A DNA stretch of 33,470 nucleotides, taken from contig JACMNN010000202.1 in assembly GCA_014378555.1 (NCBI GenBank), positions 1 to 33,470 of the forward strand. Direction: 5' to 3'. Positions 11,872 to 20,541 of the stretch are shown here, in pieces (positions within the stretch are counted from its first letter, which is position 1; each line of letters starts with the position of its first letter). The DNA comes from Burkholderiales bacterium (GTDB lineage: Bacteria > Pseudomonadota > Gammaproteobacteria > Burkholderiales > Casimicrobiaceae). The notes beneath the pieces were generated by a model that had not been told where the DNA came from, did not search any database, and saw only the letters and a program-made list of their open reading frames with translations. The translations under genes were made by a program, and so were the position numbers.

Positions 11872-13047
11872 ATGGAAGACGTAGTCATCGTTTCAGCAGC
11901 ACGCACAGCTGTTGGCAAATTTGGCGGCGCTATCGCTAAAGTAGCGGCCCCGGACCTTGGCGCAACCGTCATCCGCGCATTGCTTGCCCGCAGCGGCGTG
12001 TCGCCCGACTTAATTAATGAAGTCATTCTCGGCCAGGTGCTCACAGCGGGCAGCGGGCAAAACCCGGCGCGTCAGGCGGTCATCAAATCCGGTTTGCCGA
12101 ACCATGTGCCCGCGTTTGTGGTGGGCAAAGTCTGCGGATCGGGGCTTAAAGCTACGCATCTGGCAGCGCAGGCCATTATGTGCGGCGACGCCGACATCAT
12201 CATTGCCGGCGGACAAGAAAACATGAGCGCCTCGCCGCACGTGCTGCTTGGCTCGCGCGATGGCCAGCGCATGGGTGACTGGAAAATGACCGACACCATG
12301 ATCGTTGACGGCCTGTGGGACGTGTTCAATCAGTACCACATGGGCATCACGGCCGAGAACGTAGCCAAGAAGTTTGAAATTTCTCGCGAAGCGCAAGACG
12401 CCTTCGCCGCTGCCTCGCAAAACAAGGCTGAGGCCGCGCAAAAAGCCGGCAAATTTAAGGACGAAATCGTCCCGGTCGAAATCGCCTCGAAAAAAGGCAC
12501 GGTCATTTTTGATGCTGACGAATTCATTAAACCGGGTGTCACGGCCGAATCACTCGCCGCGCTGCGCCCCGCGTTCGATAAAGCAGGCACGGTCACCGCT
12601 GGCAACGCATCCGGTCTCAACGACGGCGCAGCGGGCGTGCTGATGATGTCTGCGAAAAAGGCCAAAGAACTCGGCCTGACGCCGCTTGCCCGCATTGTCA
12701 GCTACGCCTCGTCTGGTCTCGATCCTGCCATCATGGGCATGGGCCCGGTGCCTGCGTCTACGTTGTGCCTGAAGAAAGCCGGCTGGAAAGCCGCCGACCT
12801 CGACCTGATGGAAATCAACGAAGCCTTTGCCGGTCAAGCCTGCGCGGTGAACAAAGAAATGGGCTGGGACACCAGCAAAATCAACGTCAACGGCGGAGCG
12901 ATCGCGATCGGCCATCCGATCGGCGCGTCCGGTGCGCGCATTTTGGTCACACTGATTCACGAAATGATTCGTCGCGATGCGCACAAGGGCTTGGCCTCGC
13001 TGTGCATCGGCGGCGGTATGGGTGTCGCGCTGGCCATCGAACGCTAA
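11872..13047 (+). CDS. Acetyl-CoA C-acetyltransferase (thiolase, biosynthetic type)
   Basis: A 391-residue cytoplasmic thiolase that condenses two acetyl-CoA to acetoacetyl-CoA, or the reverse. All catalytic residues are present at canonical positions: nucleophile Cys88 in [11 protein letters not shown], His348 in [13 protein letters not shown], and Cys378 in LCIGGGMG. These numbers match those of the well-studied Zoogloea PhaA within a residue. The start is fixed by AGGAG seven bases before the ATG. It may serve polyhydroxybutyrate synthesis or acetoacetyl-CoA degradation; no phaB or phaC is nearby, so the pathway is open. It is divergent from pyrG and followed by the thioredoxin gene. Confidence 0.97.
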   Translation: MEDVVIVSAARTAVGKFGGAIAKVAAPDLGATVIRALLARSGVSPDLINEVILGQVLTAGSGQNPARQAVIKSGLPNHVPAFVVGKVCGSGLKATHLAAQAIMCGDADIIIAGGQENMSASPHVLLGSRDGQRMGDWKMTDTMIVDGLWDVFNQYHMGITAENVAKKFEISREAQDAFAAASQNKAEAAQKAGKFKDEIVPVEIASKKGTVIFDADEFIKPGVTAESLAALRPAFDKAGTVTAGNASGLNDGAAGVLMMSAKKAKELGLTPLARIVSYASSGLDPAIMGMGPVPASTLCLKKAGWKAADLDLMEINEAFAGQACAVNKEMGWDTSKINVNGGAIAIGHPIGASGARILVTLIHEMIRRDAHKGLASLCIGGGMGVALAIER

Positions 13048-13106
13048 GCGCGGCGTCGATCTGGCCATCATTAAATTCTCATTGCGCCTACACGCAGAAG
13101 TTAATC

Positions 13107-13526
13107 ATGCATCTCGTTTGCCCTGAATGTGGAGCGGTCAATCGCGTGCCGGAACAACGGCTGGATGATGGCCCGGTGTGCGGCACGTGCAAGGCGGCGC
13201 TACTGGCCGCGCAGCCCATCGTGCTGAACGATAGCAGTTTCAACAACTTCATCGCACGCACCGAACTGCCAGTCGTCATTGATTTCTGGGCGGCTTGGTG
13301 CGGCCCCTGCAAAATGATGGCACCGCACTTCAGCGAGGCGGCGAAGCAGATGCCGCGAGTGCGTTTTGCAAAGGTGGATACTGAAGCAGCAACGCTCACC
13401 GCAGCGCGTTTTTCAATTCGCAGTATTCCCACCCTGGTGTTGTTTAAGGGTGGCCAAGAAATAGCGCGGCAACCGGGTGCGATGCAGGCGGGTGACATCA
13501 CGCGCTGGATCACTGCACACAGCTAA
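13107..13526 (+). CDS. trxC: Thioredoxin 2 (TrxC) with N-terminal zinc ribbon
   Basis: 139 residues from the ATG at 13107. Residues 1-30 are a zinc-binding ribbon with two Cys pairs (Cys5/Cys8 in CPEC and Cys25/Cys28 in CGTC), the mark of thioredoxin 2. Residues 38-139 are a thioredoxin fold with active site WCGPC (Cys65, Cys68) in DFWAAWCGPCKMMAP, and the cis-proline in SIRSIPTLVLFKGG. It is a cytoplasmic disulfide reductase active in oxidative stress. The frame is open further upstream into the thiolase gene, but that extension is out-of-frame thiolase sequence; MHLVCPECGAVNRVP is the family start. The gap to the thiolase stop is about 60 bp. Confidence 0.96.
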   Translation: MHLVCPECGAVNRVPEQRLDDGPVCGTCKAALLAAQPIVLNDSSFNNFIARTELPVVIDFWAAWCGPCKMMAPHFSEAAKQMPRVRFAKVDTEAATLTAARFSIRSIPTLVLFKGGQEIARQPGAMQAGDITRWITAHS

Positions 13527-13664
13527 AACTCAACGCGGTATGCGCTCCCGATCAGAGTCGCGCAACTACAGGGCGGCGTCACCACAACCCGTTTAGCAGG
13601 CGCAATGCACGGTGGGGGCCACCGCGTCGCGACCGCCTGAACAGTGCGCGCCACAAATTTGGGC

Positions 13665-14247
13665 GCTTGACCCATTAACAAACGAACTGCGAATGGTTGT
13701 TTGAATCGCGCCCGGATGGCTTGCTGTCGGACCCTTCGCTGCGCTCAGGGCGAACGGAGTCTTTGTCTGGCGGTTGCTTTGAATTGCTGCTGTCGTTGTT
13801 GTTGTTGTCAAGTGGGTGGTCGGTGCCTGCTTGGGAGCTCGACTCATTAACAATCGAACCACGAATGATTGCCGGAATCGCACCCTGATAGCTTTGCTGT
13901 CGGACCCTTCGCTGAGCTCAGGGCGAACGGAGTCTTTGTCTGGCGGTTGCTTTGAGTTGCTGCTGTTGTTGTTGTTGTTGTTGTTGTTGTTGTCAAGTGG
14001 GTGGTCGGTGCCTGCCTGGGAGCTCGACTCATTAACAATCGAACCACGAATGATTGCCGGAATCGCACCCTGATAGCTTTGCTGTCGGACCCTTCGCTGC
14101 GCTCAGGGCGAACGGAGTCTTTGGCTGGCGGTTGCTTTGAGTTCTTGTTGTCGTTGTCGTGCTCGTTGTCGCTGTTGTTGTCGGGTGGATGGTCGATGCC
14201 TGCCTGGGTGCTGGATTGCTGGGTGGGGTGGTTTGCTGAGGCTGTAT
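13665..14247. repeat. Tandem array of ~173-185-bp units with internal TTG microsatellite
   Basis: Three successive units start at 13721, 13894 and 14079 (spacings 173 and 185), preceded by a decayed partial unit from about 13665. Each carries TTGCTGTCGGACCCTTCGCT, a half-palindrome ending in CTCAGGGCGAACGGAGTC, a TTG-rich stretch, and a GACTCATTAACAATCGAACC block. The 12-bp length difference between units 1 and 2 is explained by the TTG run (TCG plus 4 TTG versus 9 TTG). The third unit's TTG region is interrupted (TCG, CTC variants). The CCCTTCGCT-GCTCAGGGCGAACGG core is the same as the right arm of the 104-bp array at 6182-7116. Repetitive open frames here are not credible genes. The region from 13527 to 13664 shows nothing else. 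Confidence 0.9.
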
Positions 14248-15297
14248 TTATTGCGCCAGTGTTTTGCTGTCGATCAGGTTCAACAATTCGCCCAATGTTT
14301 TGTACAGCGTGTGTTGGTTTTTGGCGAACTCGCGGGTTTCGTCGGGCGAGCGCACGAACGGCAGCGAACCGGTTTGCGCAGTCGCGGCGAGCCATGCCGG
14401 ATCGGTGGCAACCAGCTTGAGCGCCGCGGCCAGTTTGTCGCGCACATCGTTGGCCATTTTTGGCGGGCCATACAACGCGCTCCAACCCACAATGGCTTCC
14501 ATTTCGCCGTAGCCCAACTCGCGTGCAGTTGGCACATCGGGCAGCGATGGCATGCGTTCGGCCGTGGTGGCAACCAGCGCGCGTAATCGACCGGCCTTAA
14601 TTAACGAAAAAAATGAGCCCAAACTCGCGCACGCGAAATCAGTTTCGCCACTCAGTAACGACATTGAGGCCTCGCCGCTTCCTTTGTACGGCACTTGCGT
14701 CGGCGTCTGCTGCTCGGTGAGCTTGAGCAGTTTGAATAGTTGCCGTGGCCCCATGTCATTGGTGGTCAGCGAGCCGGCGGTGCCGAAGTTCATCGTCTTG
14801 CCTTTGCTGCGCAGTGCGTTGGCAAGATCCTCAAACGTGTTGTAGGGCGATTTGGCATTAACGGTGCAACCGTAGGGATTGAGCTCCAAGGTGCCGATGA
14901 AGGTGTAGTCATCCCATTTGTATTTAGTGGTGGTTGGCATGATGGCGGGCAATATGGCCTGCGATCCGGTGCGCGCGAGCAGCAGGGTGTAGCCGTCCGC
15001 TGGCGCGGCAATCGCCTGCGAAGAACCGATGACGCCGCTGGCCCCGGTTTTGTTGATCACCACCACCGTTTGCCCCAACAGCCGCTGCGCAGCCGCAGCA
15101 AAATTGCGCGCCGCCACATCAGCGTCGCCGCCCGCGCTGTACGGTGCAATCAGCGTAATCGGACGATTGGGATAGGGTGCTTGTGCAACGGCAGCACTAG
15201 CCGCAATCAGCGCGGGTGCCGTGATCGCGACGCCGAGGCAACGCAGCAAACGGTTGCAGAGCGCGGCACCGCCACGATGGGTCAATTTAAAAGCCAT
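14248..15297 (-). CDS. Bug-family tripartite tricarboxylate transporter substrate-binding protein
   Basis: A 349-residue periplasmic binding protein of the Bug/TctC family, the second in the window. An N-terminal signal peptide covers about residues 1-39 and ends near AAVAQA. Family blocks: YPNRPITLIAPYSAGGDADV, VINKTGASGVIG, APADGYTLL, TQVPYKGSGEASMSLLSG and GRLRALVATTAERMPSLPDVPTARELG. The start is supported by AAGGAGA upstream of the ATG. It is the last gene of the minus-strand acyl-CoA operon, 51 bp after the acyl-CoA synthetase gene. It probably captures the carboxylic acid that the synthetase activates. No TctA/TctB partner is present. Its 3' end borders the TTG-containing repeat array. 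Confidence 0.93.
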   Translation of the reverse strand: MAFKLTHRGGAALCNRLLRCLGVAITAPALIAASAAVAQAPYPNRPITLIAPYSAGGDADVAARNFAAAAQRLLGQTVVVINKTGASGVIGSSQAIAAPADGYTLLLARTGSQAILPAIMPTTTKYKWDDYTFIGTLELNPYGCTVNAKSPYNTFEDLANALRSKGKTMNFGTAGSLTTNDMGPRQLFKLLKLTEQQTPTQVPYKGSGEASMSLLSGETDFACASLGSFFSLIKAGRLRALVATTAERMPSLPDVPTARELGYGEMEAIVGWSALYGPPKMANDVRDKLAAALKLVATDPAWLAATAQTGSLPFVRSPDETREFAKNQHTLYKTLGELLNLIDSKTLAQ

Positions 15298-15348
15298 AGC
15301 GTTTTCTCCTTGTTCGATTATGTTTTTGTAAATTGTCGTGCGCCGCCC

Positions 15349-17487
15349 TTAGTGCAGCGCGCCTTCATTCGCGCGCAGATTACGCAACACCATCACGCAA
15401 TCTACGGCGACCGGCCCGCCCACCCCGACCATGACCGGATTCAGGTCGAGTTCCGCCAACACCGGTTGCATTGCGTCGGCCCAGCGCGACAAATCGGCAA
15501 GCAGGCGCGCGATTGCGACGCGATCAACAGCCGGTTGGCCACGGACCCCCTCAAGCAGTGCGCCCATGCGCAGTTCGGCAAGCATTCGCATCGCCTCATC
15601 AATGGCAAATGGCGCCCGCCGCCACGCCACATCCTTCAATACCTCAACCAGCACGCCGCCAAACCCCACCATCACGATCATGCCAAACACGGGATCGCGC
15701 TGCACGCCGATCACCAGCTCGATATGCCCGGTCGCCATCGCCTGCACCAACACGCCGTGCAACCGCGCCGCGGGCAGCTGTCGCGCCGCGTTCTGCAGCA
15801 ACTGGTTAAAGCCGCCGCGCACAGCGGCCTCGTCGTTGAGCTTGAGCAGCACGCCGCCAATTTCAGTTTTGTGGGTGATGTCGGGCGACTCAATCTTGAG
15901 CGCGACCGGCCCAGATGCCGCACGCCACAGGGCAACGGCCTCGTCTTGCGTCTGCGCCAGGGCCACGGCGGCCATCGGAACGCCCGCCGCGCGCAACCAC
16001 GCGGTTGCCTGCACGGTGGCTTGCACGCCCTCAATCATTGCACCCGGCGGTCTAAACGCCTCCCCCGGCAACACTTTGTCATGCGTCGTTGAGCGCTGCT
16101 GAAACTCGTGGTGGCGGGCCAGCGCGCTGGCCGCTTCAACCGCGCGTTCGCCTGCGGTGTAGACCACGATTCCCAGCGCGCGAAGGGCCGTTAACGCCGC
16201 AGCGGGCGCGGCGACCCAGCACACAAACACTGGCTTGGTGGTGCGCGCCTGAATCTCGGCAAAGATGCGGACCAACGTATCGACGTGGGCGGTCATCAAC
16301 TGCAGCCAGACGATGCCGATGTGCACATTGGGGTCGTCCATCAGCGCAACAACCGCCTCGCGCAGCAACTCAGGCCGCGCCACAAATTGACCGGTGACGT
16401 CGACTGGATTGCCGGCGGCACCGAAGGCAGGCACCACCTCGGCCAGCCGGGCTTGCGTCGAGGCTGCTAGCTCGGGCACGGTCAGCCCCATTTCTTCGGC
16501 GCGGTCGGCCATCATCACACCGGCCCCGCCCGACTGGGTGGCGATACCAAGACCGCGTCCCGCGGCCACCCGCGGCTGGCTCAACGCCTCCAACATGTCG
16601 AGCATCTGCTCTTCATTGCGCGCACGGAGCACACCGTACTGCTTGATCACCGCGTCAAACACGGCGTCTTCCACCGCCATCGCGCCGGTGTGCGAGGCCG
16701 CCGCCCGAGCACCGGCCGCCATGCGTCCAACCTTGGTCAACACCAGTGGTTTGCCCAGCGCTTGGCAACGCTTGGCCAGGCGCACCAACGACGCGCCATC
16801 GGTGAGCCCTTCGAGATAGCCCGCAGCAACGCGGATTCGCGGGTCCTCGATAAGGTTGGCCATGATCTCGCTGAATGCAAGGTCGATTTCGTTACCGGTG
16901 TTGATGAAGTAGCCCAAGCCCAGACCGCGCTGGCGGACCAGTGCGGCAATGGCGGTGCCGAACGCCCCGGACTGGCTGACAAACGCGATCGGCCCCGGTC
17001 CGGTTGGGCCATCTGCGTATTGACTAAATGTGGCGTAAACGTTGTCAAAGGCGTTGACAAAGCCGAGACAGTTTGGCCCGCACAGCACCACCCCTGCCGC
17101 CCGCGCGCGCTCAGCTAACAACGCCTCTAGTGCCTGACCTGCGGCGCCCATTTCCCCGAACCCGGAGCTGAAAATAACTGCGGCGCGAACACCGCGTTGT
17201 CCTAACGCTTCAATGCTGGCGATGACCTCGCTGGCCGGTACCGCAACGATGGCCAGATCAGCGGCTTCTGGCAGCGCTGCAATGGTTTGATAGCAGGGTA
17301 GCCCGGCAATTTGCGGGTACTTCGGGTTAACCGGAAGAATACGCCCGGCATAGCCTTTTTCTATCAGGTGCTTGAGCGGCCGACCGTTAAGTTTGCTGAA
17401 ATCCGACGACGCACCGACCACCGCAATAGAGCGTGGACGGATCAATCGCGTCACTACCTCAGCGCGGTTTGCTATGAGTTCATTCAT
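15349..17487 (-). CDS. ADP-forming acyl-CoA synthetase (acetate--CoA ligase family, fused subunits)
   Basis: A 712-residue cytoplasmic ligase in the NDP-forming acyl-CoA synthetase superfamily, with alpha and beta parts fused. Residues 15-110 are the CoA-binding Rossmann domain (IRPRSIAVVGASSDFSKLNG). Residues 130-300 are the succinyl-CoA-synthetase-like domain (CGPNCLGFVNAF, FVSQSGAFGTAI), with the likely phosphorylated His266 in ASHTGAMA. The C-terminal ~220 residues are an ATP-grasp domain (PVALKIESPDITHKTEIGGV, VMVGFGGVLVEVLKDVA, AELDLNPVMVG). It activates a carboxylic acid to its CoA thioester. It lies 15 bp after the glutaryl-CoA-dehydrogenase-like gene, so the acid is likely the precursor of that enzyme's substrate. 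Confidence 0.93.
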   Translation of the reverse strand: MNELIANRAEVVTRLIRPRSIAVVGASSDFSKLNGRPLKHLIEKGYAGRILPVNPKYPQIAGLPCYQTIAALPEAADLAIVAVPASEVIASIEALGQRGVRAAVIFSSGFGEMGAAGQALEALLAERARAAGVVLCGPNCLGFVNAFDNVYATFSQYADGPTGPGPIAFVSQSGAFGTAIAALVRQRGLGLGYFINTGNEIDLAFSEIMANLIEDPRIRVAAGYLEGLTDGASLVRLAKRCQALGKPLVLTKVGRMAAGARAAASHTGAMAVEDAVFDAVIKQYGVLRARNEEQMLDMLEALSQPRVAAGRGLGIATQSGGAGVMMADRAEEMGLTVPELAASTQARLAEVVPAFGAAGNPVDVTGQFVARPELLREAVVALMDDPNVHIGIVWLQLMTAHVDTLVRIFAEIQARTTKPVFVCWVAAPAAALTALRALGIVVYTAGERAVEAASALARHHEFQQRSTTHDKVLPGEAFRPPGAMIEGVQATVQATAWLRAAGVPMAAVALAQTQDEAVALWRAASGPVALKIESPDITHKTEIGGVLLKLNDEAAVRGGFNQLLQNAARQLPAARLHGVLVQAMATGHIELVIGVQRDPVFGMIVMVGFGGVLVEVLKDVAWRRAPFAIDEAMRMLAELRMGALLEGVRGQPAVDRVAIARLLADLSRWADAMQPVLAELDLNPVMVGVGGPVAVDCVMVLRNLRANEGALH

Positions 17488-17502
17488 GATGCATTGATGC
17501 CA

Positions 17503-18726
17503 TTAATTAGCAAACGCGGAGATGCCGGTTTGGGCACGACCGAGCACCAGTGCGTGGATGTCATGAGTACCTTCGAGCGTGTTCACAGTTTCCAAATTGA
17601 GCACGTGACGAATCACATGATATTCATCGGAAATGCCGTTACCGCCGTGAATATCACGAGCGACACGGGCAATGTCGAGCGCCTTGCCGGCGCAATTGCG
17701 TTTCAGCAGGGACACCATTTCTGAACTGGCATGCCCCTGATCGCGCAAGCGGCTCAAGTGCAGGCAGGCGTGCAGCCCAAGCGTGATTTCGGTCTGCATA
17801 TCGGCGAGCTTCTTTTGCACCAGCTGGTTTGCGGCCAACGGGCGGCCGAATTGCTTGCGGTCGAGCGCGTACTGGCGCGCCGCATGCCAGCAAAACTCTG
17901 CCGCGCCCATCGCGCCCCAGCAAATGCCAAAGCGCGCGTTATTCAGACACGAAAAAGGAGCGCCAATACCGCGCGCGCCGGGCAAACGTTGCGCCTCGGG
18001 AACAAACACGTCGTCCATCAGAATCTGACCGGTCGGCGATGCGCGCACCGAAAACTTGCCGTCAATTTTGGTCGTGGCGAGCCCCTTCATGCCGCGCTCG
18101 AGGATGAAGCCTGCCACCACGCCCGCATCGTCTTTCGCCCACACGATCATCAGGTCAGCAATCGGCGCATGGGTGATCCAGGTCTTGCTGCCAGACAGGC
18201 GATAGCCGCCCGGAGCCTTGCGCGCGCGGCTGGTCATGCTGCCGGGGTCTGAGCCGTGATCAGGCTCGGTGAGCCCAAAGCAGCCGAGCTTTTCGGCACG
18301 CGCCATGGCCGGCAGATAGCGTTCCCGCTGCTCCTGGCTGCCAAACAAATAAATCGGCAGCATGCTCAGCGTGGTCTGCACCCCGAGCGCTGAGCGAAAG
18401 CTGGTGTCGACGCGCTCGAACTCGCGCGCGATCAGGCCGTAGCCCACGTAGCTGATACCTGCGCAGCCGAAACCTTGCAGGGTGGCACCGAGAAATCCGA
18501 GCTCGGCCATCTCACGCATGATCTCGATATCAAACGTTTCATGGCGGTTGGCCTCGAGAATGCGTGGCATCAATTTGTGCTGTGCGTAGTTGCGGGCGCT
18601 GTCGCGAATCATCACCTCTTCTGGCGTCAGCAGATCGTCGAAACGGAGCGGATCTTTCCAGTCAAACGGCACATCGCGCATACCGGCGTTGCGCAAAACC
18701 AGCGGATCGGGGGCGGCCTCTGGCAT
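17503..18726 (-). CDS. gcdH: Glutaryl-CoA dehydrogenase-like acyl-CoA dehydrogenase
   Basis: A 407-residue FAD enzyme that is very close along its length to glutaryl-CoA dehydrogenases, which oxidise and decarboxylate glutaryl-CoA to crotonyl-CoA. Diagnostic blocks: [82 protein letters not shown] and [21 protein letters not shown]. The catalytic base is Glu385 in [18 protein letters not shown], the same context as Glu370 of the human enzyme. The gene sits between the DUF35 gene (5 bp) and the acyl-CoA synthetase gene (15 bp). A related dicarboxyl-CoA substrate remains possible, since the operon is not a standard glutarate pathway. Confidence 0.92.
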   Translation of the reverse strand: MPEAAPDPLVLRNAGMRDVPFDWKDPLRFDDLLTPEEVMIRDSARNYAQHKLMPRILEANRHETFDIEIMREMAELGFLGATLQGFGCAGISYVGYGLIAREFERVDTSFRSALGVQTTLSMLPIYLFGSQEQRERYLPAMARAEKLGCFGLTEPDHGSDPGSMTSRARKAPGGYRLSGSKTWITHAPIADLMIVWAKDDAGVVAGFILERGMKGLATTKIDGKFSVRASPTGQILMDDVFVPEAQRLPGARGIGAPFSCLNNARFGICWGAMGAAEFCWHAARQYALDRKQFGRPLAANQLVQKKLADMQTEITLGLHACLHLSRLRDQGHASSEMVSLLKRNCAGKALDIARVARDIHGGNGISDEYHVIRHVLNLETVNTLEGTHDIHALVLGRAQTGISAFAN

Positions 18727-18731
18727 GGTTT

Positions 18732-19172
18732 TCAGCCCGCCGTTGCGGGTTGCAGAGCAGGGCGAAACTTTGGAATGCCAGCCTCGTCGCTGATGTCCTC
18801 AAAATGCACGTCAACCCGCATGCCGATGCGGATGTCTTCGGCGCGACACCCAGTGACCTGACCGTACAGGCGTGCCCCATCGTCGAGATCGATCAGGCAC
18901 AGGATCAACGGCATTTCGGCGGCCCATGCCGGCGAATTCATGGCGACGGTGCGTGACACCGTGTACGAGTAAACCGTGCCAGAGGGTTTGGCTGCGGTCC
19001 ACTGCAATTCGCGACTGCCGCATTCAATGCACCACGGCTTGGGGTGAAAATTAAACGTCGCGCAGCGCTGACATTTTTGCAGCACCAACTTGCCGTTCTT
19101 GGCGGCCGTCCAGAACGGGCGGGTCAGATCGGTGATGTCCGGAAGCGGTTTGCTTTGACCAAGATCAGCCAT
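18732..19172 (-). CDS. Zn-ribbon/OB-fold protein (DUF35 family), partner of thiolase-like enzyme
   Basis: A 146-residue protein with a rubredoxin-like zinc ribbon (Cys34, Cys37, Cys48, Cys51: KCQRC...WCIECGS) followed by an OB-fold (residues about 55-130, [32 protein letters not shown]). DUF35 proteins form complexes with thiolase-fold enzymes; known examples are the Ltp2 aldolase complexes of steroid side-chain breakdown and BbsAB of anaerobic toluene breakdown. The ATG is 3 bases after the stop of the thiolase-like gene, which supports a stoichiometric complex. It probably binds the CoA tail and completes the partner's active site. The function is inferred from pairing. Confidence 0.92.
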   Translation of the reverse strand: MADLGQSKPLPDITDLTRPFWTAAKNGKLVLQKCQRCATFNFHPKPWCIECGSRELQWTAAKPSGTVYSYTVSRTVAMNSPAWAAEMPLILCLIDLDDGARLYGQVTGCRAEDIRIGMRVDVHFEDISDEAGIPKFRPALQPATAG

Positions 19173-19175
19173 GAT

Positions 19176-20384
19176 TCAGGGCTCCGTTCCGAGGATGAGG
19201 GAAATGCAACTGCGACCCGGCCGACCATACGGAATGCCACCAAATCCGCACGCTGCACCGATGTTCGCGTTTTTGACCTGGCGCACGCCAGCTTCACCGC
19301 GCAGCTGGGTGACCGCTTCGACCAACGGCATAAAACCGCCGATCGCGCCGCCCGGCTGTCCGCCCGAAAGTTGCCCGCCATCGGTTGACATTGGAAAGTC
19401 GCCGTTGAAGCTTAGATCATGCTCCTCAACAAAGCGACCGCCCTCACCTTTATTGCAAAACCCGAAGTCCTCAATGGTCATCATTGCAATGAACGGATAG
19501 TCGTCGTAGGGCTGGAAAAAGTTGATGTCTTTATGCTGCACACCGGCCATTTTCATTGCCTGCGGCGCGGACTGCACGAAGCCCGTGGTGGTGATGTCTG
19601 GCAGTGCGCGGGAGCCGTGGTAGTAGTTGTTGATCTCGCCGAAACCGCGCAGGTAAACCGGTTTGTCGGTGATTGAGCGCGCCGTCTTTCCTGAAGTGAC
19701 GATGTAGGCCAAGCCACCGTTAACAATAGGCACACAGTCGAGCAGTCGAATGGGATCCGAGAGCATTCGCGAATTCATGTACTCATCGAGGGTGAACGGC
19801 TTGCGGTAAATTGCACCGGGGTTCAGCGAGGCGTGGTACCGGGCCGACACCGCAATTTTTCCGAGTTGCTCGGACGTAAGCGCGTGCTCGTGCATATAGC
19901 GCGTCTGCACCAATGCAAACTGTGCGCTCGCGCCCATCACGCCAAACGGTCCCTGAAAGTCCCAATACACGCCTCGTGTGCGCTCTGGCGACAGCGGCAA
20001 ACCGGGGGCGACTGATGGAATGTTGAGCGGTGTATCTGCACCCACCACCAACACGCGATCAACAATTCCGGCATGGATCATTGCCGCAGCGCGAATCAGC
20101 ATCGACGCGGCCGAGGCGCCGCCTTGATCAGCGCGTAGCAAAACCTGCGGGCTGATGCCGAGGTTTTCTGCGGTGGCGGCAGACCAGTTAACGGTGTGTG
20201 CCACCTCGGCGTGCGACACGCCCAAGCCTTGTCCGTCAAAGTCATTTTTTGACATGCCGGCTTTCTGCAGCGCGAGATCGGCCGCCCACGCGATGTACTC
20301 GTCGACATTGAGCACCGGCTCGCCCGGTTTGGCGCGGCTATAGGGCGTTCGCCCGTAGCCAACGATGGCAACTTCTCCTCGCAC
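19176..20384 (-). CDS. Thiolase-fold protein lacking the catalytic cysteine (SCP2-thiolase/Ltp2-like)
   Basis: A 402-residue member of the thiolase superfamily (SCP2-thiolase-like branch). The N-terminus GEVAIVGYGRTPYSR and the C-terminal NKGEGGRFVEE...STDGGQLSGGQPGG and ANIGAACGFGG blocks establish the family. The nucleophile position, usually Cys in a CASG-type motif, reads DQGGASAASM (residues 86-95) and has no Cys. The usual GHPxG histidine is replaced (GGQPGG, Gln343). Tyr293 in QPYDDYPF lies where Ltp2-type aldolases have a catalytic Tyr. So thiolytic cleavage is unlikely, and a retro-aldol or other C-C lyase role with the DUF35 partner is more plausible. The start is a GTG with AAGGAGA upstream. 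It is the first gene of the operon, divergent from lysR. Confidence 0.88.
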   Translation of the reverse strand: MRGEVAIVGYGRTPYSRAKPGEPVLNVDEYIAWAADLALQKAGMSKNDFDGQGLGVSHAEVAHTVNWSAATAENLGISPQVLLRADQGGASAASMLIRAAAMIHAGIVDRVLVVGADTPLNIPSVAPGLPLSPERTRGVYWDFQGPFGVMGASAQFALVQTRYMHEHALTSEQLGKIAVSARYHASLNPGAIYRKPFTLDEYMNSRMLSDPIRLLDCVPIVNGGLAYIVTSGKTARSITDKPVYLRGFGEINNYYHGSRALPDITTTGFVQSAPQAMKMAGVQHKDINFFQPYDDYPFIAMMTIEDFGFCNKGEGGRFVEEHDLSFNGDFPMSTDGGQLSGGQPGGAIGGFMPLVEAVTQLRGEAGVRQVKNANIGAACGFGGIPYGRPGRSCISLILGTEP

Positions 20385-20464
20385 GACTGCTCTCCTTGTT
20401 TTCTATTTGCGGCAATTGTGAAACCGAAGCCAACATTCAGCAACTTTCATTATTAAATAAGCAA

Positions 20465-20481
20465 TATTCAAATCATGAATA
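20465..20481. promoter_or_regulatory. Candidate LysR-type operator (palindromic T-N11-A box)
   Basis: TATTCA-N5-TGAATA is a perfect inverted repeat in the gap between the divergent lysR gene and the acyl-CoA operon. It contains the T-N11-A signature of LysR-type binding sites. An AT-rich TTATTAAATAA stretch lies beside it at about 20450-20460 and could hold promoter elements or the activation half-site. Confidence 0.55.
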
Positions 20482-20541
20482 CCATTTCGCCAATCGCTTG
20501 CTCGATTGACCGCCTTGTTTGTCACCGGTGAACTGCCCCTT

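Noticed and set aside
12765-13106. Upstream extension of the thioredoxin 2 frame
   Set aside because: It is out-of-frame thiolase coding sequence; the zinc-ribbon start MHLVCPECG at 13107 fits the family.
13847-14485. 212-residue minus-strand open frame with Thr runs
   Set aside because: It reads through the TTG-containing tandem repeat and then out of frame over the Bug gene; the composition is repeat-driven.
14740-16092. 450-residue plus-strand open frame
   Set aside because: It lies antisense to the Bug and acyl-CoA synthetase genes, whose domains are intact; its His/Arg-rich composition is typical of a shadow frame.
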